From contig NZ_JABAEB010000006.1 of the NCBI RefSeq assembly GCF_012584455.1, forward strand, positions 306,181-370,180: DNA of 64,000 nucleotides, written 5' to 3'. Shown one piece after another: positions 1 through 9,952 of the stretch (positions are counted from its first letter, which is position 1; each line of letters starts with the position of its first letter). The position numbers and the translations under genes were made by a program. The notes under the pieces were generated by a model. That model saw only the letters and a program-made list of their open reading frames with translations, was not told the DNA's origin and made no database searches. Source of the DNA: Shewanella oncorhynchi (GTDB lineage: Bacteria > Pseudomonadota > Gammaproteobacteria > Enterobacterales > Shewanellaceae).

Positions 1-72
1 GCGGCGATTGAACTTGAATTAAATTCATGCGAAATGATGATGAGCGATGCAGTATTAAGTGGTGAGAATTGA
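1..72 (+). CDS. C-terminal end of an unidentified protein (cut by window edge)
   Basis: Frame 1 is open from the window edge to a TGA at 70-72 and encodes 23 residues ending in SDAVLSGEN. The other two forward frames stop almost at once. A strong bidirectional terminator follows 16 bp later, as expected for a gene end. The fragment is too short to assign to a family. In related genomes icd lies beside cspD, but these residues do not look like an Icd C-terminus I recognise, so no name is given. Confidence 0.4.
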   Translation, partial: AAIELELNSCEMMMSDAVLSGEN

Positions 73-88
73 TGAAACACGCAGCAAT

Positions 89-118
89 AAAAAGGCAGGG
101 ACAAGTCCCTGCCTTTTT
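89..118. terminator. Bidirectional rho-independent terminator between the upstream gene and cspD
   Basis: A perfect 14-bp inverted repeat (AAAAAGGCAGGGAC / GTCCCTGCCTTTTT) with a 2-nt loop has an A-tract on one side and a T-tract on the other. It can terminate the rightward gene ending at 72 and the leftward cspD ending at 140. Confidence 0.85.
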
Positions 119-139
119 GATCATTGGCCTCACCAAACG

Positions 140-346
140 TTATTTTGTTGGTGAAATGGCTGAAGCGTGCATCCCTTTTGGACCGGCTTCTACTTCAAAT
201 TGAACGGGTTGGCCTGCTTTTAGAGTTCGATAGCCTTCCATTTCAATGGTAGAATAGTGTGCAAAAACGTCCTCACCACCTTGATCAGGGCAAATAAACC
301 CGAATCCTTTGGCGTTGTTGAACCATTTAACAGTTCCGCTTGCCAT
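140..346 (-). CDS. cspD: Cold shock domain protein CspD
   Basis: This 68-residue protein is a single cold-shock OB-fold domain. The two RNA/ssDNA-binding motifs are visible: RNP1 KGFGFI at residues 13-18 and RNP2 DVFAHY at 26-31. The N-terminus [10 protein letters not shown] is typical of the family. It lies divergently from clpS, the arrangement found in enterobacteria and vibrios, which supports the cspD name over other csp paralogues. In E. coli, CspD is a stationary-phase inhibitor of replication that binds single-stranded DNA; that role is inferred here. The roughly 190-bp gap to clpS must hold both promoters. Confidence 0.93.
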   Translation of the reverse strand: MASGTVKWFNNAKGFGFICPDQGGEDVFAHYSTIEMEGYRTLKAGQPVQFEVEAGPKGMHASAISPTK

Positions 347-540
347 ACTTCCACTTCCTTCTGTTGTCTACTTACCAGTAAGATAGTAAAACCTGTATAG
401 ACGGGTATTCGTTCACCGTCTGCACAACAGAATGTAAGGAGTAAATGCGGAAGTCAAGCTAAAATTAACAAAGGGGTAACAACTGATTAATTTGAACGGA
501 TCAATTGGAAGAGGCCAACACGAGAGGCTAGTATTAAAAA

Positions 541-849
541 ATGGCAAAGATAGGAAATATTGAACACGTTGAAGAACGTGTCGAATCAGAGTTAATGCCG
601 CCTTCGATGTATAAGGTGGTACTCAATAATGATGATTACACCCCAATGGATTTTGTGATTGAAGTTTTGCAGGTTTTCTTTCGCAAGAACGAGCAGGAAG
701 CGACCGATATCATGTTGACGATCCATCACCAAGGAAAAGGGATTTGCGGTATTTTCCCGTTTGGGATTGCAGAAACTAAGGTGATACAAGTAAATCAATT
801 TGCAAGACAAAACCAACATCCGTTACTGTGTTCGTTAGAGAAAGCATAA
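541..849 (+). CDS. clpS: ATP-dependent Clp protease adaptor ClpS
   Basis: ClpS recognises N-terminal Leu, Phe, Tyr and Trp residues and delivers such proteins to ClpAP. The 102-residue product has the normal size: a flexible acidic N-terminus of about 20 residues followed by the ClpS core. The N-degron pocket residues are present: N30-D31 in LNNDDYTP, M36, and H62 in the IHHQGKG segment. The gene ends 43 bp before the clpA start and is surely co-transcribed with it. The Bpt and Aat transferases that make its ligands are encoded 3 kb away on the other strand. Confidence 0.96.
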
Positions 850-892
850 AACTGCTTTACTCTGTAGTCTGTTGTTAATTTTGGGGGTGCTT

Positions 893-3160
893 ATGCTGAA
901 CAAAGATCTGGAAGTCACCTTAAATCTGGCGTTTCAGCAAGCCAGAGACGCGCGTCACGAGTATATGACAGTGGAACATCTGTTATTAGCTCTGATCGAC
1001 AATCCTGCGGCTCAAGAAGCGTTAATCGCCTGTGGAGCGAATCTAGATAAACTCAGAGATGAAGTGGCAAGCTTTATCCAACAAACAACCCCAATCATTG
1101 CCGATATTGATGATGACAAAGAAACTCAGCCGACGCTTGGGTTCCAGCGAGTGCTGCAACGGGCAGTATTCCATGTGCAGTCATCGGGTCGCAATGAAGT
1201 GAACGGCGCTAACGTGTTAGTCGCCATTTTCAGTGAGCAAGAATCCCAAGCTGTGTATTTACTGCGCCGCTGCGACATTAGTCGCCTAGACGTAGTGAAT
1301 TTTATTTCCCATGGTTTCGCCAAAAATGATGATGCTGAGTCACATCAAGATCAAGAACGTGTTGAAGATCAGGGCGAAGGCAGCGAAGAGCGCAGTATGT
1401 TGTCGCAATTTGCGTCCAACTTAAATCAACTTGCAAAGCAAGGGATCATCGACCCACTGATTGGTCGCGACCAAGAAATTGAGCGCGCGATTCAAACCCT
1501 GTGCCGTCGCCGTAAAAATAATCCACTGTTAGTGGGTGAGGCGGGTGTAGGTAAAACGGCGATTGCCGAAGGGTTAGCGTATCGCATTGTCAATAAACAA
1601 GTACCCGATGTAATGCTTGAAGCGACAGTGTATTCCTTAGATTTAGGTTCACTGCTGGCGGGAACTAAGTATCGCGGCGACTTTGAAAAACGCTTTAAGA
1701 ACCTGTTAAAAGAACTGGCGGCGGATAAGCATGCCATCCTATTCATCGATGAGATCCACACCATTATCGGTGCGGGCGCGGCCTCTGGCGGCGTAATGGA
1801 TGCCTCTAATCTACTGAAACCTTTGCTATCTAGCGGCAATTTGCGTTGCATGGGCTCGACTACTTTCCAAGAATATCAAAGTATTTTTGAGAAAGACCGC
1901 GCACTTGCACGTCGTTTCCAAAAGGTGGATATCAATGAGCCTTCAGTGGAAGAAACCACTAAGATTTTGATGGGGCTTAAGTCTAAATACGAAGAATATC
2001 ATGGGGTTCGTTATACTCAGGCCGCGATCAGCAGCGCTGCAGTATTGTCGGCCAAGCACATCAACGACAGGCATTTACCCGATAAAGCCATCGATGTGAT
2101 TGATGAAGCGGGTGCGCGTATGGTGATGCTGCCTATGAGCAAACGTAAAAAGACCATAGGCCAGGCCGAGATTGAGTCGATTGTGGCGAAAATGGCACGT
2201 ATCCCTGAGAAGTCGGTATCCGCTACTGATAAGGACTTACTGCGTAACCTTGAGCGTAACCTTAAGATGGTGGTCTTTGGCCAAGATAAGGCCATTGAGA
2301 GTCTGAGTTCGGCCATTCGCTTATCGCGCAGTGGCTTAGGTGCTGACAGAAAACCTGTGGGGAGCTTCTTATTCGCCGGTCCAACCGGTGTGGGTAAAAC
2401 CGAAGTCACTAACCAACTGGCCAACTGCTTGGGGATGAAACTGGTGCGCTTTGACATGTCTGAGTACATGGAAAGCCATACAGTGTCACGCCTGATTGGT
2501 GCGCCTCCTGGTTATGTGGGTTATGACCAAGGTGGCTTGCTCACGGATGCTGTGATTAAAAATCCGCACTGTGTCGTGCTATTGGATGAAATTGAGAAGG
2601 CCCACCGTGATGTCTATAACTTGCTGTTGCAGGTGATGGATCACGGTACTTTGACCGATAATAATGGTCGTAAGGCTGACTTCAGACATGTGACTTTGGT
2701 GATGACTACTAACGCGGGTGTACAGGAGACTATTCGTAAGTCGATTGGCTTTACCCAGCAAGATCACACCCAAGATGCATTATCTGAAATTAATCGAGTA
2801 TTTTCGCCAGAATTTCGAAATCGTCTCGATTCCATCATTTGGTTCAATCATTTGGATATGACGATTATCGCCAAAGTGGTCGATAAATTCTTGGTGGAAT
2901 TGCAGGCACAGTTGGATGCAAAACACGTTACTTTGGAAGTCAGCGACGAAGCCAGAACCTTGTTGGCCGAGAAAGGCTACGATAAGAACATGGGCGCACG
3001 TCCAATGGCTCGGGTCGTGACCGAATTGATCAAACGTCCATTGGCAGACGAGATATTATTTGGTGTCTTAGAGTCAGGTGGTGTTGCGCATGTGGATGTG
3101 AAGGAGGGCGAGATTGTCATTCGTACCGAACGTCACGAAAAAGCCACAACAAAAGCTTAA
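893..3160 (+). CDS. clpA: ATP-dependent Clp protease ATP-binding subunit ClpA
   Basis: ClpA is the hexameric AAA+ unfoldase that feeds substrates to ClpP. From the ATG at 893, preceded by GGGGGTG, the protein has 755 residues, close to E. coli ClpA (758). An in-frame TTG at 872 would add seven residues and lacks a ribosome site. The domain order is an N-terminal Clp repeat domain (1-145), AAA-1 with Walker A GEAGVGKT at 215-222, and AAA-2 with Walker A GPTGVGKT at 496-503. The ClpP-docking loop reads IGF at 618-620 (IGL in E. coli). A C-terminal D2-small domain ends the protein. It is second in a clpS-clpA operon and is followed by a terminator. Confidence 0.97.
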   Translation: MLNKDLEVTLNLAFQQARDARHEYMTVEHLLLALIDNPAAQEALIACGANLDKLRDEVASFIQQTTPIIADIDDDKETQPTLGFQRVLQRAVFHVQSSGRNEVNGANVLVAIFSEQESQAVYLLRRCDISRLDVVNFISHGFAKNDDAESHQDQERVEDQGEGSEERSMLSQFASNLNQLAKQGIIDPLIGRDQEIERAIQTLCRRRKNNPLLVGEAGVGKTAIAEGLAYRIVNKQVPDVMLEATVYSLDLGSLLAGTKYRGDFEKRFKNLLKELAADKHAILFIDEIHTIIGAGAASGGVMDASNLLKPLLSSGNLRCMGSTTFQEYQSIFEKDRALARRFQKVDINEPSVEETTKILMGLKSKYEEYHGVRYTQAAISSAAVLSAKHINDRHLPDKAIDVIDEAGARMVMLPMSKRKKTIGQAEIESIVAKMARIPEKSVSATDKDLLRNLERNLKMVVFGQDKAIESLSSAIRLSRSGLGADRKPVGSFLFAGPTGVGKTEVTNQLANCLGMKLVRFDMSEYMESHTVSRLIGAPPGYVGYDQGGLLTDAVIKNPHCVVLLDEIEKAHRDVYNLLLQVMDHGTLTDNNGRKADFRHVTLVMTTNAGVQETIRKSIGFTQQDHTQDALSEINRVFSPEFRNRLDSIIWFNHLDMTIIAKVVDKFLVELQAQLDAKHVTLEVSDEARTLLAEKGYDKNMGARPMARVVTELIKRPLADEILFGVLESGGVAHVDVKEGEIVIRTERHEKATTKA

Positions 3161-3188
3161 CGCTTGATTATCCATTAGTTTTAGACAT

Positions 3189-3218
3189 AAAAATGGCTGC
3201 AATTGCAGCCATTTTTTT
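3189..3218. terminator. Terminator after clpA
   Basis: AAAAATGGCTGCAA is followed directly by its inverted copy TTGCAGCCATTTTTTT. This is a near-perfect hairpin with a T-tract for clpA; the A-tract on the other side could also serve leftward transcription. Confidence 0.85.
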
Positions 3219-3234
3219 CATCTTTCGCAAACAA

Positions 3235-3259
3235 AAAAACCCGGCCTTGCCGGGTTTTT
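3235..3259. terminator. Terminator after infA
   Basis: AAAAACCCGGC and GCCGGGTTTTT form an 11-bp stem with a 3-nt loop, 17 bp beyond the infA stop. It is symmetrical and may act in both directions. Confidence 0.85.
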
Positions 3260-3276
3260 AAATCTAAGAGGCTATA

Positions 3277-3498
<222 letters not shown>

Positions 3499-3525
3499 TT
3501 AATTATCCCATTAGCCTTCGAATAT

Positions 3526-3548
3526 AAAAAACGGGCGTATCATGCCCC
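3526..3548 (-). terminator. Short terminator between bpt and infA
   Basis: Read leftward, GGGC and GCCC form a short stem around ATGATAC, followed by a run of six Ts. The stem is only four to five base pairs, so it is probably partial. Confidence 0.5.
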
Positions 3549-3577
3549 AAATTTCCCCCGCTGTAAAGGGGAAGTAC

Positions 3578-4288
3578 TTAGCAACCTTGGGAATACTCCC
3601 AGCCCGTCGGTGTCAGAATTTGATAAGGGCGATACAAACGCTTGTAAGACATCTTACGGTTTTCATCTATTTGATATCCGAGATAAACAAATTCTTTATT
3701 CATGAGTTTTGCCAGTCGACACTGAATTAAAATTAACAGTGCGCCGAGGGAGCGATGTTCTTCGTCGGGGTCAAAATAGCTGTAAATTGCCGAAAGACTA
3801 TTGGGCAAACTATCAGTGACCGCAACTGCCAATAATTTATTTCCATCATAGACTTCGATAAACGTTGGCGGTAACCAATGGCAAAAAAGAAAGTGATTAT
3901 ATTGATCTTCACTTGGGGGAAACATGGGGCCGTCAAAATGTCGTCCACGAATGTAATGTTCATATAGCGTATATTGCTCGGCGGTTTGCTCCGATGTTAT
4001 ACGCCAAGTCAGATCTTGGTTTTTTGCTAAAGTGCGTTTTTGGCGTTTCGATGGGACAAATTCATGGGTTGGTACACGGATTGGTTGGCATGCACTGCAT
4101 CTAGGGCAACGTGGTTTGTAGATAGAGCTACCACTGCGGCGAAAACCCACTGCGAGCAAACGCTCAAATAAAATGGGATCGAGCGTATCTTCTTGGATGA
4201 CGAGTAGCTGCTCCTGCTGGCCATCAAGGTAGCTGCAGGGAAATATTTGACTGATACCGATAGCGATCGATGCTTTACTCGAGTTCAA
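3578..4288 (-). CDS. bpt: Aspartate/glutamate leucyltransferase (Bpt, ATE family)
   Basis: Bpt transfers leucine from Leu-tRNA to N-terminal Asp or Glu, converting secondary into primary N-degrons that ClpS recognises. The 236-residue length fits the family. The N-terminal ATE domain has the cysteine cluster [13 protein letters not shown] (C61, C64, C67) and an earlier C18. The C-terminal GNAT-like half has [18 protein letters not shown] and the family signature [13 protein letters not shown]. The start overlaps the end of aat by 14 bp, so the two are translationally coupled. Leucyl rather than arginyl specificity is taken from the bacterial bpt subfamily and is not proven by sequence alone. 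Confidence 0.93.
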   Translation of the reverse strand: MNSSKASIAIGISQIFPCSYLDGQQEQLLVIQEDTLDPILFERLLAVGFRRSGSSIYKPRCPRCSACQPIRVPTHEFVPSKRQKRTLAKNQDLTWRITSEQTAEQYTLYEHYIRGRHFDGPMFPPSEDQYNHFLFCHWLPPTFIEVYDGNKLLAVAVTDSLPNSLSAIYSYFDPDEEHRSLGALLILIQCRLAKLMNKEFVYLGYQIDENRKMSYKRLYRPYQILTPTGWEYSQGC

Positions 4289-4988
4289 GGATGACCTCTT
4301 TAGTGGCCCAAGTATTTGGGTCCACGGGATTGTTTCTCAGTTCGCTCAGTAACGTTATAAAATCAATGCGTTTAATAGCTTTAGCTCCCAAACTTTCTAG
4401 GTGGGGATTCATCACTTGTGCGTCGATGAGTTTGAATCCCATCTTGAGTAAATGTTGTTGCAGTGCTGCAACGGCGGCCTTGGACGCATTGGTTTTACGG
4501 TGAAACATGGATTCGCCACAAAATACTTGGCCGATCGCTAAGCCGTAAAGCCCACCGATTAAACGTTCACCTTCCCACACTTCAATGGAGTGGGCATGAC
4601 CTGTGTGATGCAATTCGCGATAGGCCATTTGAATTTCTTGGGTGATCCAAGTGCCGCTCTGTTTTTCTCTTGGCTGCGCGCATCCCGCCATCACATCGGT
4701 GAAAGCGTGATTGATAGTGATCCTCCAAGGTTGCTTTTTTAAGTACTTACGCAGGCTGGTGCTGATGTGAATTTCACCTGGAATAAACACGGCGCGGGGA
4801 TCCGGTGACCACCATAGGATGGGATCGTCAGAATTAAACCAAGGAAAAATACCGTTGTAGTAAGCAGAGAGTAAACGTTCAGGACGTAAGTCGCCGCCGA
4901 TAGCCAATAAACCATTAGGATCGGTTAAGGCGTGCTCGGGCGAAGGAAAAGCGTCAAATTCGTGATTCAGGAAAGACAGTGACTTCAC
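4275..4988 (-). CDS. aat: Leucyl/phenylalanyl-tRNA--protein transferase Aat
   Basis: Aat adds Leu or Phe from aminoacyl-tRNA to proteins with N-terminal Lys or Arg, marking them for ClpS/ClpAP. The 237-residue protein matches E. coli Aat (234) in size. Recognisable blocks are GLLAIGGDL at 26-34, NGIFPWF at 45-51, [10 protein letters not shown] at 59-68, and [18 protein letters not shown] in the second half, the conserved core of the acyl-transfer site. It is the first gene of aat-bpt, with infA next. Together with clpS-clpA on the other strand, this places the whole bacterial N-degron branch except clpP in 4.5 kb. Confidence 0.96.
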   Translation of the reverse strand: MKSLSFLNHEFDAFPSPEHALTDPNGLLAIGGDLRPERLLSAYYNGIFPWFNSDDPILWWSPDPRAVFIPGEIHISTSLRKYLKKQPWRITINHAFTDVMAGCAQPREKQSGTWITQEIQMAYRELHHTGHAHSIEVWEGERLIGGLYGLAIGQVFCGESMFHRKTNASKAAVAALQQHLLKMGFKLIDAQVMNPHLESLGAKAIKRIDFITLLSELRNNPVDPNTWATKEVILELE

Positions 4989-5042
4989 AATTGAGTATGA
5001 TTTAGTTATAGACCTTATTATTAAGTTAGCGGAAATTCAGAT

Positions 5043-5513
5043 ATGTGGAAACCTACTCTAGCAAGCTTTATGTTTATTTTTGCTTTTATCATCAGTCCCG
5101 CTAATGCTGGCTATGATCGCAATCAAGCCGTGCCAGTTGAGAAAGTACTCTATGGCGATATCACTTCGGTACGTAATATCACCGAAACCCAGTTAATTGA
5201 AGACCGTAATCAAGGTTGGAAAACCTTCGGTGGCGCCTTAGCGGGTGGGGTGATTGGTAATCAGTTTGGTGGCGGGTCGGGTCGAGATGTTGCGACGATT
5301 TTAGGTGCCTTGATTGGTGGGGGTATCGGTAACCGTTATGGCAGCGGTACTAGCGTGCAATCGTTTAAGCTGGTGGAACTGATGATCAATCAAGAAGATG
5401 GTACTCAGGTCATGGTGATCCAAGATTACGATGCTGGCATGACGTTTAACGCGGGTGACAGAGTTCGAGTGGTGTACCTGCAAGGTGGCGTGCGTGTTGA
5501 TATCGCGATGTAA
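5043..5513 (+). CDS. Glycine-zipper 2TM domain envelope protein
   Basis: This 156-residue protein begins with a signal peptide (about residues 1-22, cleavage after SPANA). There is no lipobox cysteine, so it is probably a soluble or membrane-inserted periplasmic protein rather than a lipoprotein. Residues 63-100 form a double glycine zipper (GGALAGGVIGNQFGGG ... GALIGGGIGNRYG), as in SlyB/Rickettsia 17-kDa-antigen-like proteins. The C-terminal 55 residues (FKLVELMINQEDG ... GDRVRVVYLQGGVRV) look like a small beta-rich domain. The specific role is unknown. The start lies 54 bp from the divergent aat start, so the promoters overlap. Confidence 0.8.
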   Translation: MWKPTLASFMFIFAFIISPANAGYDRNQAVPVEKVLYGDITSVRNITETQLIEDRNQGWKTFGGALAGGVIGNQFGGGSGRDVATILGALIGGGIGNRYGSGTSVQSFKLVELMINQEDGTQVMVIQDYDAGMTFNAGDRVRVVYLQGGVRVDIAM

Positions 5514-5583
5514 GCGATTGTCTCATCTTGAATAAGTGCTCATCTTCAGTAAATGGTCATCTAGAGTAACGGACGGTAATGCA

Positions 5584-6336
5584 ATGACACGGACAGAACT
5601 AAGCCAATATTTAGCCGATTTTTTACATGTGTCGGCCTTTAAGGATTACGCACCCAATGGGCTGCAGGTAGAAGGCAAGGATGAGATCCGAACCTTAGTC
5701 ACGGGCGTGACAGCTTGTCAGGCCTTGATCGATGAAGCGATTCGATTAAACGCCGATGCGATATTGGTTCATCACGGCTTTTTTTGGAAGAATGAGCCTG
5801 AAGTGATCACAGGCATGAAACAACGCCGAATTAAGGCGCTGCTCAAGCATGATATTAGCTTGTTTGGGTATCATTTACCCTTAGATGCCCACCCAATGCT
5901 CGGTAATAACGCGACTTTGGGGAGACAGCTTGGGATCATCGACGCAGAAGCCATCGAAGAGGTGGCTCAGGGGCTACTGTGGCGTGGAAAACTTGATCTT
6001 GCAGTCAGTGCTAGCGAATTTTCTCACACCCTTGAGAATGCGTTAGGCAGAGCCCCACTGCACATTGGTGATCGCGATGCTAAGCTCCAACATGTAGCTT
6101 GGTGTACTGGTGGCGCACAGGATTATATCGATGTTGCGGCGAGTTTAGGTGTGGATGCGTTTATCAGTGGTGAAGTGTCCGAGCGAACGTTCCACAGTGC
6201 GGTAGAGCAGGGCATACATTATTTTGCGGCGGGGCACCATGCGACAGAACGTTTTGGCATTCAAGCCTTAGGCCGTCACCTCGCCCGCGAGTTTGATCTC
6301 GTGCACCATTTTGTGGATATCACCAATCCGGTCTAA
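5584..6336 (+). CDS. Nif3-like dinuclear metal centre protein (YbgI family)
   Basis: The 250-residue product from the ATG at 5584 matches E. coli YbgI (247); an upstream in-frame TTG at 5536 would add 16 residues without support. Metal-binding motifs of the NIF3 family are present: HHGFFWKN near residue 80, GYHLPLDAHP near 110, and the C-terminal GEVSERTFHSAVEQGIHYF and AGHHATERFG. Family members form toroidal hexamers with a di-metal site and have been proposed as GTP cyclohydrolase I type 2-like enzymes, but the true substrate remains unsettled. A terminator follows at 6389. Confidence 0.9.
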   Translation: MTRTELSQYLADFLHVSAFKDYAPNGLQVEGKDEIRTLVTGVTACQALIDEAIRLNADAILVHHGFFWKNEPEVITGMKQRRIKALLKHDISLFGYHLPLDAHPMLGNNATLGRQLGIIDAEAIEEVAQGLLWRGKLDLAVSASEFSHTLENALGRAPLHIGDRDAKLQHVAWCTGGAQDYIDVAASLGVDAFISGEVSERTFHSAVEQGIHYFAAGHHATERFGIQALGRHLAREFDLVHHFVDITNPV

Positions 6337-6388
6337 TCCATTCATAAAGCGGCTTATGATGACAATCTAACTGTTTTATTCCTAAACG

Positions 6389-6415
6389 AAAGGCGAGCAT
6401 GGCTCGCCTTTTTTA
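6389..6415 (+). terminator. Terminator after the Nif3-like gene
   Basis: AGGCGAGC and GCTCGCCT form an 8-bp stem around CAT/G and are followed by TTTTTTA. This is a clean rho-independent terminator 53 bp after the stop. Confidence 0.85.
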
Positions 6416-6494
6416 TTGTGGTTTTATTGTTACTTATAGTCACTCAAATCCGTTCCTCTAACTGATTGTGCAATCAGCTCTTAGCCTTTAGCTG

Positions 6495-7451
6495 CTAGAT
6501 TAGCTCCAAAGTGGACAATACAAAGATGCCTAAGGTGCACGTGATCAGCGAGCAGACCGTGGTTAGCGCAATAATATTGGCCGCAAGGGGCGCATTGCCA
6601 CCCATGGCGCGCGCCATCACATAGCTTGCGGCTGCGGTGGGTGCAGAACTCATTAAAAAAACCAGTGCTAACTCAATCCCTCGATAACCCAACAGCAAGG
6701 CCCCAATAGTGATAAAAAGCGGGGCAAAGATCAGTTTCAATGCGGTCGAGAACCAAGTTGTATGCTTTTCATGTTTGAGTGAACCAACATCGAGCGAACC
6801 GCCGGTACACAGTAGCGCTAATGGCAGGGTCATATTGGCGAAGTATTGTCCCGCATCGAGCACCATTTTCGGTACTGGAATAGCAAGCAAATAGAACAAC
6901 ATGCCTGCCATAATGGCAATGATCAACGGGTTTTTGGTGATGGTCTTGATGATCACGCCAAATGCACGTTGGCTGGATTCTTCGCCTTTAGGGCTTAGGC
7001 AAATAACCGCTTGAATGTTATACAGCAGCGTCATCGAGGCAACATAGACCGCGGCTAAGGCAACACCAGAACTCCCATAGGCGTTGGAAACATAAGCTAA
7101 GCCGATAATGGCGGTATTGGCCCTAAAACCCCCTTGAATGATCACTCCTTGGTCTTTGTGCTTGGGAAATAGCCGCCCAGTTGCATAGGTGGAGAGTATA
7201 AAAAACAGGAAATTGGCCGCTAAACCATAGCCAATCAAGGGTGCACTGGAGGCGAGATCGTGATTTGAGCTAATGATGCTAAGGAACAGCAAGGCTGGCA
7301 GCGTCACGTTAAAGACTAATCTTGATGCGACATCAATAAAGTTTTCATTGATGATTTGGGTGCGTTTTAGGATCACACCGAGCGCTAACATCAAACAGAT
7401 GGGGCCCGTAATCGAGGCCGAAAACAGCAACTGCTCAACGATATTTCCCAT
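6495..7451 (-). CDS. AEC-family (auxin efflux carrier-like) transporter
   Basis: This 318-residue inner-membrane protein has about ten hydrophobic segments spread along its length in the five-plus-five arrangement of AEC/BART carriers. Typical patches are LMLALGVILKR in the first helix region, GGFRANTAIIGLAYV in mid-protein, ALLCTGGSLDVG at about 215 and SSAPTAAASYVMARAMGGN near the C-terminus. The start is supported by GAGGAG five bases before the ATG. Bacterial AEC proteins include malate, malonate and other anion exporters; the substrate cannot be read from sequence. It is monocistronic and downstream of metG on the same strand, but separated by a possible terminator at 7667. Confidence 0.88.
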   Translation of the reverse strand: MGNIVEQLLFSASITGPICLMLALGVILKRTQIINENFIDVASRLVFNVTLPALLFLSIISSNHDLASSAPLIGYGLAANFLFFILSTYATGRLFPKHKDQGVIIQGGFRANTAIIGLAYVSNAYGSSGVALAAVYVASMTLLYNIQAVICLSPKGEESSQRAFGVIIKTITKNPLIIAIMAGMLFYLLAIPVPKMVLDAGQYFANMTLPLALLCTGGSLDVGSLKHEKHTTWFSTALKLIFAPLFITIGALLLGYRGIELALVFLMSSAPTAAASYVMARAMGGNAPLAANIIALTTVCSLITCTLGIFVLSTLELI

Positions 7452-7666
7452 AACGACTCCTCGAGTGATTCATTTAGCACTGCGTCGATTTTAGACTTGT
7501 CACTGATATGAATGTCACATTGCCGTGAATGCCTTGTCGATAGAAATACGAGTTTTAACTCGGTCTCTTAAACCACTCAGTTAAAATTAAATGGCTTAAA
7601 CTCAGTCTTTTAAAAGAATGAGTGACACTTGCGACCACGAATCGGCTCAAACAATCGATATCAACA

Positions 7667-7695
7667 AATAAGGCCACATAAAATGCGGCCTTATT
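7667..7695 (-). terminator. Probable metG terminator
   Basis: AATAAGGCC and GGCCTTATT form a 9-bp stem with an 11-nt loop just after the metG stop. The T-rich tract after it on the minus strand is short, so termination strength is uncertain. Confidence 0.6.
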
Positions 7696-7722
7696 GATTT
7701 TTCGAGCACTATCTAGCACAGA

Positions 7723-9792
7723 TTACTTAACCCGCATGCCAGGCTGTGCGCCTTCATGGGGTTCTAAAATCCACAGGTCGCTGCCACCAGGGCCAGCGGC
7801 CAAAACCATGCCTTCTGACATACCAAAACGCATCTTACGTGGCGCTAAGTTAGCCACCATCACAGTCAACTTACCTTCGAGATCTTCTGGCGAATAGGCC
7901 GATTTGATCCCTGCAAACACTTGGCGTGTTTCGCCACCGATGTCGAGCTGCAACTTCAGTAACTTGTCAGCGTCAGCAACATGCTCGGCTTTAACGATGC
8001 GAGCGATACGCAGGTCGATTTTAGCGAAATCATCAAAGTTGATGGTCTCACTGATAGGATCGTTAACCAGAGGCTCACTACTAACCGATGAAGCTTTAGC
8101 TGTTTTTTCAGGCGCAGCCGTCTTTGGTGCATCGGCCGTGACTTGCAGGTTATCCTTGGAATCAGCAACCATAGCATTGACTTTATCGAGCTCAACACGT
8201 TGCATCATGGCTTTGAATGGAGCTATTTCATGACCCGCTAAATCTTGGTTCAATGCATTCCAAGTGAGCGGTAGTTGGAAGAAGGCTTCCACATCTTGGG
8301 CTAAACGTGGCAATACAGGTTTGAGATACGTCACGAGAATACGGAACAGATTCAAGGCATTTGAACACACTTGATGGGCCGCTTCCTGTTGATCGTCGTG
8401 TTTTACCATTTGCCAAGGTGCTGCATCGGCTACAAAACCGTTAGCAATATCCGCCAGTGCCATGATTTCGCGCATTGCTTTGCCGTATTCGCGCGACTCG
8501 TAAAATTCGGCAATCACCTCTTGCTTGGCTAGAAACGCCTCAGTCAGTGTGGTGTCGTTAATTTTCGCTAGCTTGCCATCGAAACGTTTAGTGATAAAAC
8601 CTGCAGTGCGCGAGGCTAAGTTCACTAGCTTACCGACTAAGTCTGAATTCACGCGCTGGGCGAAATCTTCGAGATTTAAATCTAAATCGTCGATACGGCT
8701 GCTGAGTTTGGCGGCGTAGTAGTAACGTAAATATTCAGGATCTAAATGATCTAAATAGGTACGCGCCTTAATGAACGTGCCTTTCGATTTTGACATCTTA
8801 GCGCCGTTGACCGTCACATAGCCGTGGGCATAGACGCTGTTTGGCTGGCGGTAACCTGAGCCGTGTAACATGGCTGGCCAAAACAGACTGTGGAAGTAGA
8901 CTATGTCTTTACCGATGAAGTGATACACCTCGGCGGTTGAATCTTTGCCCCAGAATTCCTCAAAGCTCAGCTCAGGGCGTTTGTCACAGAGGTTTTTGAA
9001 CGAACCCATATAACCGATAGGCGCATCTAGCCAAACGTAGAAATACTTGCCTGGCGCATCGGGAATTTCGAAACCAAAATACGGTGCATCACGGGTGATA
9101 TCCCATTGCTGCAATCCTTGCTCGAACCATTCGTCGAGTTTATTGGCCATTTCGACTTGCAGGGCACCAGAGCGAGTCCACTCTTTTAGCATGCCTTCGA
9201 AGGCGGGCAGGTCGAAGAAAAAGTGCTCAGTGTCTTTCATCACTGGTGTCGCACCCGATACTGCTGATTTTGGATTGATGAGCTCAGTTGGGCTGTAAGT
9301 CGCGCCGCAGGCATCACAGTTATCGCCGTATTGATCCGGTGACTTACACTTAGGACAAGTGCCTTTTACGAAGCGGTCTGGCAGGAACATGGATTTCTCA
9401 GGATCGAACAGCTGAGAAATACTCTTGCTCTTGATATAGCCATTCGCACGTAGCTTGAGATAAATATCACTCGCCAGTACGCGGTTTTCATCGCTGTGGG
9501 TGCTGTGATAGTTATCGAAGGCGATATTGAAATCGGCAAAATCCTGCTGATGTTCTTTGTTCACTTGGGCAATCATGTCTTCTGGCGCTATGCCTAATTG
9601 CTGTGCTTTAAGCATGATTGGCGTGCCATGGGCGTCATCGGCACAAATATAGTGGCACTCATGTCCACGAAGTTTTTGATAACGCGACCAGATATCTGTC
9701 TGTATGTATTCCAGCATGTGACCTAAATGTATCGGTCCGTTTGCATAGGGAAGTGCGCTGGTCACGAGAATTTTACGTTGTGAAGTTGCCAT
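7723..9792 (-). CDS. metG: Methionyl-tRNA synthetase
   Basis: MetG charges tRNA-Met with methionine. The 689-residue protein has the class I signature [11 protein letters not shown] at 15-25, a four-cysteine zinc knuckle CPKCK ... CDACG near residues 145-161, and KMSKS at 332-336, the same position as in E. coli. An alpha-helical anticodon-binding domain with DAAPWQMVK follows. After a low-complexity Ala/Lys/Ser linker, the last 100 residues ([20 protein letters not shown] ... [21 protein letters not shown]) form the EMAP-II-like tRNA-binding and dimerisation domain. It is transcribed divergently from apbC, the arrangement known in E. coli. Confidence 0.98.
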   Translation of the reverse strand: MATSQRKILVTSALPYANGPIHLGHMLEYIQTDIWSRYQKLRGHECHYICADDAHGTPIMLKAQQLGIAPEDMIAQVNKEHQQDFADFNIAFDNYHSTHSDENRVLASDIYLKLRANGYIKSKSISQLFDPEKSMFLPDRFVKGTCPKCKSPDQYGDNCDACGATYSPTELINPKSAVSGATPVMKDTEHFFFDLPAFEGMLKEWTRSGALQVEMANKLDEWFEQGLQQWDITRDAPYFGFEIPDAPGKYFYVWLDAPIGYMGSFKNLCDKRPELSFEEFWGKDSTAEVYHFIGKDIVYFHSLFWPAMLHGSGYRQPNSVYAHGYVTVNGAKMSKSKGTFIKARTYLDHLDPEYLRYYYAAKLSSRIDDLDLNLEDFAQRVNSDLVGKLVNLASRTAGFITKRFDGKLAKINDTTLTEAFLAKQEVIAEFYESREYGKAMREIMALADIANGFVADAAPWQMVKHDDQQEAAHQVCSNALNLFRILVTYLKPVLPRLAQDVEAFFQLPLTWNALNQDLAGHEIAPFKAMMQRVELDKVNAMVADSKDNLQVTADAPKTAAPEKTAKASSVSSEPLVNDPISETINFDDFAKIDLRIARIVKAEHVADADKLLKLQLDIGGETRQVFAGIKSAYSPEDLEGKLTVMVANLAPRKMRFGMSEGMVLAAGPGGSDLWILEPHEGAQPGMRVK

Positions 9793-9952
9793 CTTGTCTC
9801 AAATATCGTGGTGGGCCAAAAATATTGGTAGAGATACTAACCGATTACAGGATGATTTTCATCAAAACCTGAGCCAATTGAGCTAAATCTGCGCTAATGT
9901 TTTCTGCATTATCTGGTACACTTGGGCAAATTTATTGGTGGGGGTAATTCTT

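Noticed and set aside
872..892. TTG start for clpA at 872
   Set aside because: It has no Shine-Dalgarno, whereas the ATG at 893 has GGGGGTG and gives the family's usual N-terminus.
2017..2469. 150-codon antisense frame in clpA
   Set aside because: It overlaps the second AAA+ region of clpA and shows only mirror-image codon bias.
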